Counted from the first letter of the stretch, positions 13,700-27,030 are shown. The stretch: DNA of 64,000 bases from Cristatella mucedo (GCA_009760855.2 WPIO01000124.1:1056501-1120500); one strand, 5' to 3'. The notes: generated from the sequence alone by a model not told the origin. Numbers and translations: made by a program.

Positions 13700-14030
13700 C
13701 ATCTGGTGGCTGCTGCTGTAGCTGCTGCTGCAGCTACAGCTACTGCTGCTATAGCTGCTTCTGCTGCTGCTATTTAGGCTGCTATCACTAATGCTGCTGC
13801 TCCAGTCGCTACTGATGCTTCTGCTGCAATCGCTACGGTCGCTGCTATAGCTGTTGCTGCTGCTGCTGCTATAGCTATTGCAGCTGCTGCAGCAATCGCT
13901 ACGGCTACTGCTATTGCTGCAGCTGCAGCAGCAGCTGCTGCTGTAGCTGCTGCTGCTGCTGCTGCTATTAATGCTGCTGATACCACTGCTACAGCTGCTG
14001 CTGCTATCGCTGCTGCAGCTGCTGCCTTGC
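13700..14030. repeat. Imperfect (GCT)n-rich region
   Basis: About 330 bp of GCT/GCA triplets mixed with ATA, ACT and TCG triplets. The triplet periodicity leaves long Ser/Cys or Ala/Ile frames open on the minus strand. No splice sites or conserved flanks support a protein. Confidence 0.8.
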
Positions 14031-14984
14031 ATCGCCCTAACCAAGCGTGCATGCTGCCTCACACGTCGGTCGCAGAAAGATAATGCAGCCAATCTGCTGC
14101 ATTATCTCAGTTCTTTGTCAAAAATGAACAGGCTTCTGGCAGCTGTTTCGGTAGGTATACTGTTTTTGACAGCCCCAATTTAAAAAAAATCGATCCTTGT
14201 CACAACACGGGGTCGGTAGAGCTACTTTGCTAGTAAGCTTCTGATTGCCTGCAAAGAAATCCGAGCTTGTGTGGCTTATGATGCTTCAATTACACTCTCT
14301 ATAACCAGCCACCGACAAAGCAAGCCTACCTGGTACGTAGAAACATCGCTTAGCTTGGAGTGCCAACTGGGTGCCAAAACAAATAAGGGTAAGTATAGAC
14401 ACAAGTGCCCCCGAAAACTGCACAGTGTCATACGAGCTGCATAGCGTCAGTGCCTGCACTCAGAATAACAGAAGTCTGCCTGTTCAGCACGGCGTCTCCT
14501 CCTGCTCCGGAGCGTGCTACTGCTCCTTCTATTCTCACTCAATCGTTCGCTCCTCCTCCTGCTCTGCTCTGCACTTGCTGTCTCCTCTCTTCCTCACCTC
14601 TCCATCCTTCCCATCATCTGCCCAGCACCTCTTTCACTGCCGCCACCTCCTGTTCCTTCTACTTTTTCTCCAGCTGCTACACCTTTTTTTCTTCTTCTGC
14701 CCTTTTATCTCACGCATCCCGTTAGGCTGCGGCTTTGGTTTCTATACTGATTTGTGTCTCACACTCCGATCCGGCGATCCAGCCCCGAACAGATGACGTC
14801 ATATATAGAGATTTTGGCTCCTGTAAGTGTGATCGTGAGCTATTCTTTTCCTTCACCCTCAGATGTATTATGTTGATGAAGCTGCAGCAGCCTTGCATTT
14901 GGGTGCAGAAAAATGCAGATTCGTTTCGAGTTTTATTTGCCATCATTTATCTTTATGGAATTCTCATATAAGAATAAGAAATTT
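14031..14984. other. Unassigned, partly pyrimidine-rich sequence
   Basis: 14500-14730 is rich in CTCCT/TTCTT. Overlapping plus frames there reflect the composition bias. Confidence 0.4.
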
Positions 14985-15245
14985 ATATAGCTCCCTACAA
15001 GGACTAAATCTCTTTCTAGACCCTTTAAATAGATTACAAAGGAAGCATGTTAATTGCTTAGGGATAACATTCAGTTGTCAGCTCACATTAGCATGCAAAA
15101 GACAATACACAGGAACCCAGCAAGTGGTGTGATGAACAGGTGGGTTTTAAAGCTTTTAAGGCGTTATGTCAGGGGGTGTCGTGGCTTCTGTCGGAAGTGA
15201 ATTCCAGGCTGTGGAACCATGCGAACTTAAAGACACGGTCTCAAT
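14985..15245 (-). mobile_element. LINE-A2 3' fragment
   Basis: On the minus strand a remnant of the C-terminal coding end (TTCCACAGCCTGGAATTCAC) leads into a 3' UTR and the decayed hairpin (AGAAAGAGATTTAGTCCTTG, then TAGGGAGCTATATAAATTTC). The UTR matches the copy at 39125-40255 better than standard LINE-A. Confidence 0.55.
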
Positions 15246-16084
15246 AGCATTTTCAGTCACTGCCAGAGAAAAGAAGCTCCAGCAAGAGCCATGCGGCAGA
15301 GATAGGTCAACGCGAGCCCAACACAGTCCAGGCACTTAGTAATTAATGTTTGCCAAATGTTGAACACTGCCTCGAATCCGCCTACCGAAAAAGCAGCACT
15401 CCATAGATCGACCAAACAATCCCAAGCGCAGGCGGTGCTTACGCATGGGCAATTTAGATTTTTACTCGTAGGGCAAACAGATGAGCTGCAAGTGTTAGAC
15501 ACTCTCGAAGAGAAGTCTTCAACCGCCTGTGACTATGCCTTGTCACTTCAGCTGGAGCTGTCAGTGGACCATTGACGGCGGCTCCTACGCATCGTACGCT
15601 AAAAACTGCTTCGCCCACTTCTGTCTCCTCTGATGCTGTCAGATCCTCTAGGGACAATAAATTGGCCGTCAATTCCTCCCAATTAATTATTGCTGGCGAC
15701 AGAAGGCTTTGTTCTGCGGATTCTGGATTGCGACTCCAAAGATTTTTGAGAAACGAGGACATCTTCTCTGCTCCTGCTGCCCCGTGACTAGAGCGCTTCA
15801 TTTCAAGCCGTCGGTCGCTGCTATTTCTATTCAACTCATTGGAGTGTGCTCCTGAATAAGCTATGCTTCTCACTTTTCGTTGCTGCATGAAATGAAGTCT
15901 GTTCGAAAGCTGGCTAGGCTCTTTGCTTGCTGGGTAAAAGCACTCAAAACCTGCTTAGCTTTCCTGTTATTGTGGAGTTATAAATAAATAAATAAATAAA
16001 TATTGACCTGGTTCATTTTGTGTTACTAAGAGCCTTATTTTTCTTGTGCCCAACAAGAATAACTGAGATCACTGTAAAAAGGGC
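15246..16084. other. Unassigned sequence
   Basis: Contains a 144-codon minus frame (15454-15888) with no recognisable domain, and a short AAAT microsatellite at 15980-16002. Confidence 0.35.
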
Positions 16085-16240
16085 TAGCTGATTCAACAGC
16101 ATCCTTTGTAAAGAGGGCAGAAGAGCCTTAACGGCTGTCGCCATCGCTTGGAGTGGGCAATAAAGGATCACCCAATGCAGGATTCCAACACACGACCTCG
16201 GTAGTGAAGAGTGAACACCCTACCCACGGGCTTCCACAAA
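16085..16240 (-). mobile_element. SINE1 copy (diverged)
   Basis: Body (GCTGATTCAACAGCATCC in plus orientation) and the B-box region are recognisable; the A box is degraded. Confidence 0.6.
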
Positions 16241-18714
16241 CCTAACCCCTTGGCTAAGACCCGGCGACTGCACATTTTGGGATAGTAACAATCCCAACCA
16301 ATTTGGCTTCTGGAGAAACACCACGACTTTTCTCAAAAGTGCCTACAATTGATTAGGAAATTTGGAACTTGCGTCTTAGCTGTAATGGGTTTTACGTGTT
16401 TGCAGGATTTCAAGCAGTTTTTTAGCCAGTCAATGATGCTCTATGCATCGGCTAAACTATTTTCGTTGGTTCTGACAAAGCCAAGGGATCAGCTGATGAT
16501 GTCAAAATATCGAGGATTCCATGGTGCTAAACCACCTCTCCCAGAGGTTACAACCACGAAGTTGTATAAAGGCTAGTTGTTAATATTAGTTTCAGCATTT
16601 ATATTTTTCCAACACTGAAAAAATGGTTCGAGACTGTCTCACCAATAGGACGCACAGAAGATTTTCGAATATAACTCTACTGGGATTGTTCTCAAAGCTA
16701 TTTCTTAACCTATTGCACAGACAATGGAACGTATTAAGGATTGACTAAAGTACGGGTTATGTTAAAACTTAGTTTGAGCAGATCTTGCCTAATTTAGAAA
16801 GTTTCCTTCATTGGATTTTACTCAGCATTTTAGTGCTCTAGGAGCCGCGATTAAAGCAGCTGAGGGGTTTTCAGGATCTCGGGATCGGCAAAGCTCTAGC
16901 GGATTCTGGCTTTCTGACTTTTTAAGATCAAAGGCATCCCTATTTGGCGATGTTACATTACAGATTTAGATCAGACTCGAAGTTCTGGCAAGTCACCGAG
17001 TGATTGACCGGTGAAGTTGTCTTTAATTCGTTGGAGAGAGGTGGATGTAGGCGCACGTTCGCGACTCATTTTGCCTCACTAAAGCACTTGCTAAACGCAA
17101 CACCCCTCCTGGAGCAGGGCCACCGATCTCTGCCGCTAGCTGCACCTAAAAGAAAAGAACTTGCAGACCACAACAGGCCAACGACAGGGGTAACGTAGTA
17201 AAGAGAAAAGATGGATCGCGAAAGAGGAATGCGAGAAATAAGAGCACAGTTGCGTATCAGAGCTCACAGTGACGAGCTGCCAAGATCAGCCGATTGCCAC
17301 GTGCTATGTTGGTGCCTGTTATTGCTATTAACATGCTCAATACTATGGCCGGCTGGAGTAGAGATCATATGAGGTTGAATCTCCAGCCTCGTATATTTGC
17401 ACGGTGCTGCAAGTCTTTTGCTATATCAATTCGGTTAGTGTCGCTGTCTAGTGTTTCACCAAAGATGACTGACCGTGCGCTTGTTTTGAACCGGTGACTG
17501 CATTCAACAGGGCGCTGGGCACAGGGACGCTGAAGATGTAGAAACGAAAACGAGCACACGCAACTGAAGGCAATTACTGGGCTAGCGAACAGGCTCTAGC
17601 CACGAAGCAGAGATATTGCACACTTCCGTTTCCGGCATGTTACGAGTGCCTCTGCGAATCAGGCTGAAAAGACGGAGCACCTTTAAGGCGTGTTGCAGCA
17701 GCACCTACGGATCACGAAGGAAACCAAGTGGCTGCGTGTCCGTCGTGCGTGTGTACAGCTGTGCTGGCACTAGTGCCAGCTTCCGAAAGCGCATGTACAC
17801 ATCTACGTGATTGAACGCAGACACGAGCAGGTGCATGCGCACAGGCGTGCACAGGTGCGAGCGTGCGATCAAATGAGCCTACTCACATGCAGCGTGATTC
17901 TTTTGTAAGTGTGATCACAGCCCATGCCTGGTGGTGCCATACTACTCTTAGCACACAAGCCAAGATTTGAAAGTCTAGTGAGGCTATTCCTGCCCTACTG
18001 CAATGCATAAGCCTTTCACCATATCCAACAGGAGTAAACACAGGATGGAAATATTTACCTTTCTATTAACGGTGCTGGCTTGGGTGAAGATCAGGTCGAG
18101 TGAGGGCAACTCCTAGTTCCCAGCACCGTGTTGCTTGCAGCCTTGAGTACTAATTGTTGTGGGACTGATAGCTTTCCAGGAGTGGGCAAGTATGGAGAAC
18201 ATGGTGCAGCCCTGCAGAGGCTAGCTGAAATGTCGTAACAGTTAGAATGCTAAACTCACAAATAACTTGACACTTAAACTTGACCTACAATGCTGCTAAC
18301 TTGGAAATTTTACACCTTCAGTCGGGCCATATCGCCCTACAGTTCATATAAACAAAAGTAATAGATATCGCTGAAAGGTCCTCTGCTTTTCAGTGGATCT
18401 AGCTGTGGGGAGCAGTGCCTTCGAGCAGGGCCTTCGAGCACTCTCCTCGATGAAGCAGTCAATTAGCCATGGAATACGTGCCATGGGTCTGGCATTTGAC
18501 TGATTTCCCGTCTCCGGCGTTTCAGCTCCAGACGTTTTTGGCAGTGGTTGAATCGGTTATGGACAATGTGAGCTGTGGACACTGCGGCTCTGGACCTTTC
18601 GGTCGCAGGCCCATATCTTCTGGCCACAAGTGCAGACGTTTTGGGCTTCGGATGGATTGGATATGACGAGTCAGCCTTAGAAAAAGTATTAGCCAATGGG
18701 GCCACCAGGTACAA
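16241..18714. other. Unassigned sequence
   Basis: 2.5 kb with no gene or repeat that I recognise. Frames are all under 85 codons. Confidence 0.4.
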
Positions 18715-18795
18715 TTTCGGTGGTGATAGCCGTAAAGGCTCTTCTGTCGTTACACAAAAGAGGCTGTTGAATCGGCTAGTATTTCATTTAAATTA
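18715..18795 (+). mobile_element. SINE1 3' half
   Basis: GTGATAGCCGTAAAGGCTCT through AAAGAGGCTGTTGAATCGGC and an AT-rich tail; the tRNA head is missing. Confidence 0.65.
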
Positions 18796-21460
18796 AGTGA
18801 ATTAGTGGGTAGATATGGGCTGTCTGGTTCAGACACGTAGCACGCGTTGTGCCGTTGCACGCATTGGTAACGATTAGGTCGACTAGACACTTTAGTGTAT
18901 TATCTATAACTACAAGTGTGCCTTAAGCAAAAAGTACTTTATTTTATCGCAGAGTAAGAGAATATTGAATAAAAATGTTGAATTTGCATGCCATCCAGAG
19001 GTTATCTGCGCCCAGCACATGCAATCAGCTCCATCTGTGAACAATTTATCGAGACATACGCGAGGCTTACTTACAAAGACTAATGCGGAATACCTCTCGG
19101 GGATTCAGATGAGCCCTGGGCATCAAGTTTCAGAGATGAGAGCACAGCAAGAGCACTGCTGAAGGCAGGGTGAATAATTACACTTCGCTAGATGGCATTT
19201 CATGCTCAATGTTAAGGTCGTGTGTGAAATATAATTTTTCATGCGTGTAATTCTGATATGTTTGCAGGCAGATACACGGGAGAAAGAGAGTTGCGAAGCT
19301 CGCTATCCGAAGACTTTGGCCGGAACCGATTGACCGCTCAAGCAACAGCTACTTCTGCTTGACGGACAATGCCGAACGTCGAGCGAACCTCCCATAAAGG
19401 TATCCGTGCGTTCCTTTACCGATTGTGCCAGGTCCACCGCTGCTCTGCCCTGAGCTCACCGTCCCCAGAGCGACCGGCAAAGCGATCGGCCATCTCCAGG
19501 ATAGAGCAGCGAGTCAGACAGCGAGGACAATATTGCAGATGCAGATTCCAGTTTCAGAAACGCGGCTGCTGAAAGAAAACCCTACTACTTCCAAGCAGAA
19601 CATACTGTAACGGTCTTTTTAGAGACCTTATCGTACCAAGTTCAATGCTGAATATCTGACTGACACGTCCGCTCAAGGATTGGAGCTTGTTGTTGGTGAG
19701 AGTGCGAACGAGGGGGACGGGATCGGAGAGATCGCTGCCAATTCCCCCCCCCAGTTGCTTCTTCAATCGGAAAGATGGGCTGCTGAAATAAAGTGGCCGA
19801 CCTATTTGAGGCCAGAGGAAGCACCTGCAACCCGACTGAATGGCGTCTATTCACGGACGGTTTATTCAGGGGGATCGAAAATCCCTGCTGCTTCACAGCG
19901 GGACAAGTAGCCGTCCTTCCCCCCACGATTCACTCTGCGCTCATCAAAGAGGGCTACACCGGTGTCAAAACGTTGTCGAGTGCCTCGAACTATGGCGACT
20001 GCGGCCTGGAGGGCGCTATAGACTCCAAATTGGTGTCCTAACGGTGATCGGCCTCTCAGGCGGTTTCACGCCGTGTCCCGGTTTTCTTTGCACATGGGGC
20101 AGCCAGATCAATAAGGCGCGTAATCACGAAGGGGACTGATTATGGCGCACCGAGTTTTCTGTAGGGAAGAACATCAAGTGGAAACAGCTTAGAAGAGTCT
20201 CGGAAAGTGCTGATGCCACCGATACTCATCAAGCTGGGCCCCATCAAAACATCTGAAGCAGGGCTCCAGAAAATGAGTCAGTAGCTTTCAAGCAATGACA
20301 GCGAGCCTTTCCACAGCTGTCGGTGGCAAAGGTCAAAGCGGTATCTTCGTCGGATCGAAGACTAAGGAGAAGGCAGATTGTGATGGATTCGCCAAAAGCG
20401 ATGAACAGCATAGGGATAAGCGACTCGGAGCAGTCTTTCTACAGCGGTTCAAGGCCTCCTGGGAAATCGCGAGGCTGAAAAATGCGACCTGCATGTTAAG
20501 GCTCTCATAAAAGGAAGCAAACGTCGCAACGAGATGAAGAGTCTCCCGCCTGGTTCAAATACGTGACGCTCATCTTAAAACGCTTAAGCAGAACATGAGA
20601 GATTACTACGAGGAGCGCGACGAGAATTTTTAAGACGGCTTTGGACGCCGTTAGGAAGGACATGAGCACATTAAAACGATATAACAGGATAGTTGAACTG
20701 CGTTTGAGGGCTTCTTCCAGAAACTGATTTGGCATAGAGCCGCCAAGGTAGAACATCTACTCATTTCTATACCCTTTTTTGAGTGGTCATTTTGTGTATG
20801 ACTAGAGACTCAATACACGTTAATTTATGTACATGCTGTTCTCAATAACTAAGTGCACGCTAAAAGACTCGAATTTGACGGTTTTCTTATTGGAAATGGT
20901 TTAACGAATACATCACTGACCTGTTCACAAAAGCAAAGTTTGTATGGAATAATGGTAATTCTATATAACCGTGGGGCACAATCAATTTGGAAATGACATT
21001 TATCAATTAAGAATCAAATTGTGCTACCTAATGTATTCAGCTGAATTATAGGTGGAAATTAAAGTCACTTTCAATTTTACTTATACTCGCGATTTTAATT
21101 CGCCGAATAAGCAAAACTGTAGAAGTGTTTCGCTATGCGATTACCTTTGACCTCAAAGATATGTTAGAAGCTGCCAGTGATATGTGGCGCGACAGGGAAC
21201 TCAAAACCGGCACTTTAAGATCTGATCAAGCCTGATGACCAAGTCTGATTATGCACGACGTCTGCATTCATCAAAGTTCTATTGGACAGTTACTTCTTAA
21301 TGGATGAACCTGTACCTTACAATGTCCGGGGCGTACCAAGAAAAGCAGAGAGTGACCCAAGTTGGCTCTTTGCCAAAGACCAAATTGACCAAATTCGCCG
21401 CGGCCGCCTTCGCTGCTGCTTTCTTCCGCCCTGCAATCAAAACCACCGTTCTTCTAGGGC
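18796..21460. other. Unassigned sequence with overlapping weak frames
   Basis: Frames of 60-100 codons cluster on both strands at 19280-20760 (for example plus 19840-20139, minus 19642-19926). Higher GC than the neighbours and charged residues hint at a decayed coding region, perhaps of a mobile element, but no domain is identifiable. Confidence 0.3.
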
Positions 21461-21540
21461 CCTAGAATGGAGGGCCGGAAGCCCTAGGATGGAGGGCCGG
21501 AAGCCCTAGGATGGAGGGCCTGAAGCCCTAGAATGTTCTG
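21461..21540. repeat. 22-bp tandem repeat, three and a half units
   Basis: Units CCTAG(A/G)ATGGAGGGCCGG plus AAGC at 21461, 21483 and 21505, then a partial fourth. Each unit has an internal GGGC/GCCC-like symmetry (AGGGC...GCCCT). Confidence 0.85.
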
Positions 21541-23189
21541 GGCCGAAAGGTCTATGACCTAGGCATCCGGGGCCAAAACGTCCGGGGCCGAAAGGTCTGA
21601 CGTCCGATTTAGCTGAGAGTCGGAATGGCTAAGCGAAAAACGAGCGACTGTGAAACTTGAAGGGCGAGACAAGGGTGGGACAAGCATAACTACAGGTCAC
21701 GCCCGTTTTCAACGCAAGAATATTGTCATCTTTTTTCTCACAATTCTTCTGCCGCCTTGACCTAGACTAATGTATCACAAGAGCAATCTTACAAATTGTT
21801 GGCGTACAAATGTTAAGCAGCAGCTGAAACAGGACGCGTTGATTGCCCGGAGTTCCTCGACATGGCGAGGCAAATGCAAAACTGGCTGACCCAGTCGGTT
21901 TGTCCAGCCTATAGCTTATGCAGCCATTCACCGAACGCTAGGTAAGTAAGCGAGAACTTATAAACCCGGAAGTAGTTTGACTTGTCAACGCTTCTTAACG
22001 GCTAAGCGGTGGTTTCTTGGGAATTTTTATGACTAGCCTGAGCGAGGTGCTGCCCGCCAAAAGATTGACCACCCTGTTTGAAGCAACGACTTGGCATTGC
22101 CAGCAAGCCACGGCATCAAGATTGCATTACACGGGCAGTGCGAGCTTTTGGGTGTAAGAAAACTCTTGCTAGGGGCTACCTAATGTAGGACCTCAAGATT
22201 ATTGTCCAGTTACTATGATAGCCAGCGGTTACTTATAAAGGAGTTAGGTTACCACTAGTCTAAAGCTCATAGCTTTAATTAATCAAAAGAAAGCTATCGA
22301 GTATAGCTAGTTAGTGCTTTGATTTTTGTAGGGTTTCAATGCCCGCCGTTCTCTCTGTTATACATGAGTAGTGGGCTACCAGCGCTACAGTGAACGGGTC
22401 TTTTAAATCATGTTTCTTAAAGCTAACGAGTCGTTGCGTCTGATCACGAGCACGAAGGACTCTCTGGGTCGAGTGGCTTGATTTCCAAATACTATACACT
22501 TACATCGCTTTAAATAATGCGTTATCAAAATACGATTCAAAATCCACGCGATCATGTCCTCGAGTTGCATTCAATCGATATTTCAGGTTAATGTGATTCT
22601 TACAATTGGGGCTACGCGCTGCCATCTTGGTCAGCGCAAAAGCTGTATCGCTTGTGTCAATGTTACTGCTTTGTTTCGCGTAACGAGCCGAGAACTTACT
22701 TATATTCAGACCACTTTTGCTGACATTTCTGTCACCCTTTTTGTGCAATTGAGACTGCTGCAAGCAGCTAGCTTTTCCAAATTTGCAAATCAAAGGTTAG
22801 CAGTTTTACCGAAGACATGGAGCGCTGTGTCAGTGAACTGTCGACCTTTGTTAATCTTCACTGATTTTCTCTGCCACCTTTGTTCACTATCAGTTCCTCT
22901 ATGGTAATTATTTAGAGCCTCGCACATGATGCGTAATTATGGACTTCAGTATTATATTAGCATTACCAATTTGGGAATTACTTAGATCAGAATGGATCTA
23001 TGTAGGCAGTGATCGCTCTCGTCCAGTTGCTTTAAAGAGTATTTACCAGGCAATAGAGAATTAGAGTTGTATATAGTCAGACGTTCTCACGGAGGCACCT
23101 GGACTTAATTTTGACATACCTATTTGAGCACATTGAAATCTAATTCGTTCTGCCACCCGTTTTTCGGAATCGAATTGCTTGCCTGTACC
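21541..23189. other. Unassigned sequence
   Basis: No recognisable element. A 117-codon plus frame (22554-22907) overlaps a 97-codon minus frame, suggesting chance. Confidence 0.35.
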
Positions 23190-23735
23190 TAGTACAACCC
23201 TTAATTCCTTTGGAGATCATGCCTTTAGTTCGTATGGTCCCAAAGCCTGGAACTCACTCCCGACCTGCATCACGACATCTCCCGACTTGACCACATTGAA
23301 AAAAAATAACTACAAACGCATCTATTTATGACAACATTAGTAGGTCCGTGTGATTTGTCCTTCATGTGCTTATGTGTACTGAAACTGTGCATGCTGCCAC
23401 TAGCCATAATTGCTTGCTGGGTAACCGCAAACCATGTTATTCTTGTTGTTTATTGAATGTGCTATCACTCGCTATTCGATCTTGCTCCTTTTGCAGCAAA
23501 TGTAAAGTGCCCAAAAAGAGATATATAGTTCATTTGCATAGCGTCCCAAAAGAACTTAATCTCTATATTCAGGCGCTTCACATATGCCTTGGGGCTCGAG
23601 CACAAGACCTCCGCCAGAACTTGTTCGGGGTGAGCACCTTAACCGCTGGACCAAATCAGCTCGACAAGAGATTGAGTTCTCTGAGGGCGCTCTATCAAAT
23701 TCTTTATTCTTATTATTATTATTATTATCATCTGC
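23190..23735 (+). mobile_element. LINE-A 3' end interrupted by a SINE2
   Basis: Begins at the coding end (TTTGGAGATCATGCCTTTAG, KAWNSLPTCITTSPDL in frame), runs through the 3' UTR (CATGCTGCCACTAGCCAT) and GCAGCAAATGTAAAGTGCCC to the hairpin. The hairpin is split after AAGAGAT by a SINE2 (23523-23665) and resumes with TGAGTTCTCTGAGGGCGCTC and an ATT tail. Confidence 0.8.
23523..23665 (-). mobile_element. SINE2 inserted in LINE-A hairpin, with target duplication
   Basis: Full copy in minus orientation: head near 23665 (GTCGAGCTGATTTGGTCC), B box, tail GATTAAGTTCTTTTGGGACG, then CTATGCAAATGAAC. AAGAGAT occurs on both sides (23516-23522 and 23666-23672) and only once in uninterrupted LINE-A tails, so it is the target-site duplication. 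Confidence 0.8.
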
Positions 23736-23789
23736 ATAGCTGGACGCGTGGAAGCTGCCTCTACTGTTCGTTAGCCTTACTTCAAGGCA

Positions 23790-24095
23790 TCAGATGGACT
23801 CTAATCGGCCACGCGGCGGTAAGGCACCTGTTACTTTGTCTATACATTCGCAAAACGTATAGCCCGGAGAGGGTACGAGCGTTCGTGAAGCATGGCATTC
23901 GCCTAACTTTCTGAAGTCCATCCCGCGACAAGAAACCCAGACGACTGACGGCCTATTATTGAATCCCTGCAGTGTCATTAATTCTCTTATACCACGTAGA
24001 TTTAATGGAAGCCAAGTAAAACATATGTCACCGACGTCTAAGTAAATACCTTCCACTTCACGAGACCACTCCAAATCCGCTACCTTCAGCATCAA
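23790..24095 (-). other. Open reading frame of about 100 codons, unrecognised
   Basis: Minus-strand frame with balanced composition (VADLEWSREVEGIYLDVGD, then ICFTWLPLNLRGIRELM). It looks more protein-like than most frames in this half, but I recognise no family and it has neither exon borders nor a flanking gene. Confidence 0.25.
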
Positions 24096-24229
24096 TATTT
24101 ACGCAAAACCGTTGACAGAATTCTGGCTAACCCTCCCCCCCCCCGTGATGTACGTTACATTCTCTGCCAGGAGTGCGAGCCTGGTTCTTCAATTACGGGG
24201 GGGGTGCATCTTCCGCACCGACGCAAGCT

Positions 24230-24729
24230 CCGAGGTGCTGACAAGGTGCTGACAAGGTGCTCCATGGTGCTGACAAGGTGCTGACAAGGTGCTCCATGGT
24301 CCTGACAAGGTGCTGACAAGGTGCTGACAAGGTGCTGACAAGGTGCTCCAAGGTGCTGACAAGGTGCTCCAAGGTGCTGACAAGGTGCTGACAAGGTGCT
24401 GACTAGGTGCTCCATGGTGCTGACAAGGTGCTCCAAGGTGCTGGCAAGGTGCTGACAAGGTGCCGATAAGGTGCTGACAAGGTGCTGACAAGGTGCTGAC
24501 TAGGTGCTCCATGGTGCTGACAAGGTGCTCCAAGGTGCTGACAAGGTGCTGACAAGGTGCTGACTAGGTGCTCCAAGGTGCTGACAAGGTGCTGACTAGG
24601 TGCTCCAAGGTGCTGACAAGGTGCTGACGAGGTGCTGACAAGGTGCTCCAAGGTGCTGACGAGGTGCTGACAAGGTGCTCCAATGTGCTGACGAGGTGCT
24701 GACAAGGTGCTCCATGGTGCTGACGAGGC
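24230..24729. repeat. GGTGCT minisatellite, 500 bp
   Basis: Roughly 46 units of two interleaved types: GGTGCTGACAA (11 bp) and GGTGCTCCAA (10 bp), with GACGA, GACTA and CCATG variants. Types follow irregular higher-order patterns. All three minus frames stay open (VSTLEHLVST-like peptides). Confidence 0.95.
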
Positions 24730-25204
24730 GACGCATGCGTCGGGTCAGTACTAGCAGAGCCTGCTCAAAGTACAATACGGAATGCGTTAACCGATATCAA
24801 TGCTGGGTGAGGTTTACGGTTTGATGAGGAGCGCGCTGGCATTTTCATCGACGCGCTGTATGGCGGGCGGGTATGCTTTGATGCTGGACTACGTTTTCTA
24901 CGTTGCTTGATGTCGGCACGTTTCTACACATGAAGCTGGCTCTGTGGTGGGATCGTGCATTCACTAGGCCTTGATGGACCCGACTTCTTACGTACGTGAG
25001 TGCAAGAGAGACGATGCATTCCAGCTTCGGCGAGAGATAAAACCCGACCTGAGGCTCCTTTGTGTGGCCAGTTCCTGTGGGACGCGCCGCCGAGCCCGGT
25101 TGAATCGGGAGAGCGGCGGTGTGTGGTTAGTGGGAAATGCATGCAGTACGTGCGCTCGATGCTTGCGACTGAGCCTGACATTTTTCCGCGCTTTGCAGCG
25201 GAAC
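24730..25204. other. Unassigned sequence
   Basis: Overlapping 70-85 codon frames on both strands at 24924-25245; none recognised. Confidence 0.35.
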
Positions 25205-25320
25205 AAGAAACTTATTTGACCGTGCTTCCTTTACAGCATATGTAAAGTGCCTAGACAGAGATTAAGTTCTCTGAGGGGGCTATAAAAATGTAACATTATT
25301 ATTATTACTATTATTATTTA
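25205..25320 (+). mobile_element. LINE-A 3' end, short copy
   Basis: TTTACAGCATATGTAAAGTG, CCTAGACAGAGATTAAGTTC, TCTGAGGGGGCTATAAAAAT, then an ATT-rich tail. Hairpin layout intact. Confidence 0.75.
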
Positions 25321-25767
25321 AACTCCACTGCAAGCTGTCCAAGGTGCAGAATAGTCATCGGGCCATGCATAATGCTGCATCGATCAAGTGTCGGGGCTAA
25401 GAAGTCGGTACTCGTAGTGACTCGCAGGTGCAGGCGCCAGCTGCAACGCACTGTGAGCACAGAGCGGCGCCAAGATTCAAAGATTCAAAGGGCGCCAAGA
25501 TTCACGAAATCAAGCTGCAACTAACCACACTGAGCCTTTAGATGGTGTCATGTTGAACGGAACGGAGACGGCACTCTACTCAGTATACTAGCGAGCTCTC
25601 TAGGAAGGATTCGAGTACCGCTAGACCGGCCGTGCTTCGCGAAGTGCCGTCACAGCTCCATGGGAGAGCTGTAGGAAGTCCGAAATGGGGCTTCGGGATA
25701 AGTGGTTGGCAAGGGGGCAAGGGGGTGGGTGCTAGAGGAAATCCCACACAGAGCACTGGTTGCTTAA
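25321..25767. other. Unassigned sequence
   Basis: No gene recognised; includes a small duplication of GCGCCAAGATTCA at 25469-25503. Confidence 0.4.
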
Positions 25768-26404
<637 letters not shown>

Positions 26405-26784
26405 GTAGAGGTAGGCAAGAACTCAGTGGTCAGTGATCATCGAACGGAGGCACCTTGGAGGTGAACTTGATGATTCCATAATTTAGTAATTCGTTCGGAA
26501 TGAGGAGTGCCTCTGTTGGAAGTGTGGCGAAAGCTTTGCCTCAAGAGAATCCAGTAGCAAAGCCTCGTGATGAATTCGATCTTTTCGCTCTTTTTGGCCC
26601 AGCTCCTCTAGTAATCTCGGTCCAATCGCTTCTTTTTCGCTCGTTAGTGCTTTCACCATTTGCCCGAGTCATCTTCATTATTCAATCATGCCGCAAGAGC
26701 TCCAGTAGCTTGGCTCAATCTAATTGACCTATCTTGCCTAGGTATTGATACTTAATCGCTGACACACGGAAAATTGCGCAACAA
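26405..26784. other. Unassigned sequence
   Basis: A 75-codon plus frame (26500-26727) is unrecognised. Confidence 0.35.
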
Positions 26785-27030
26785 TAGTAGTAATAACAAT
26801 GTGATAATAAAAGAATGAAATGTTATATAATGCCACAAGAGAGCTAAATGTCTTTTTAGGCACTTTGTTTGCGATTTTAAATTCCACATTTGCATTGCAC
26901 ATGCCGGCAGACCATCAAGCAGTGAGTTACAGAAGGGACGGGATGTCACAAGTACATGGACCAATTTAGATGTAGTGTCCCTATCTATGCAAGCCCGAAA
27001 TGTATCAATGCCAGGTTGTAAAAACAACTT
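26785..27030 (-). mobile_element. LINE-A fragment with decayed 3' end
   Basis: The minus frame reads FRACIDRDTTSKLVHVLVTS and CNSLLDGLPACA, the LINE-A thumb region, then jumps to a decayed hairpin (26840-26870). The remaining C-terminal coding part is deleted. Confidence 0.65.

Noticed and set aside
13685-14092. Ser/Cys- or Ala-rich protein on the minus strand
   Set aside because: Translation of an imperfect GCT triplet repeat; two frames are equally open.
24155-24705. Repeat protein (VSTLEHLVST) or CRISPR-like array
   Set aside because: Units are 10-11 bp with no unique spacers, and the open frames follow from unit length and composition. It is a minisatellite.
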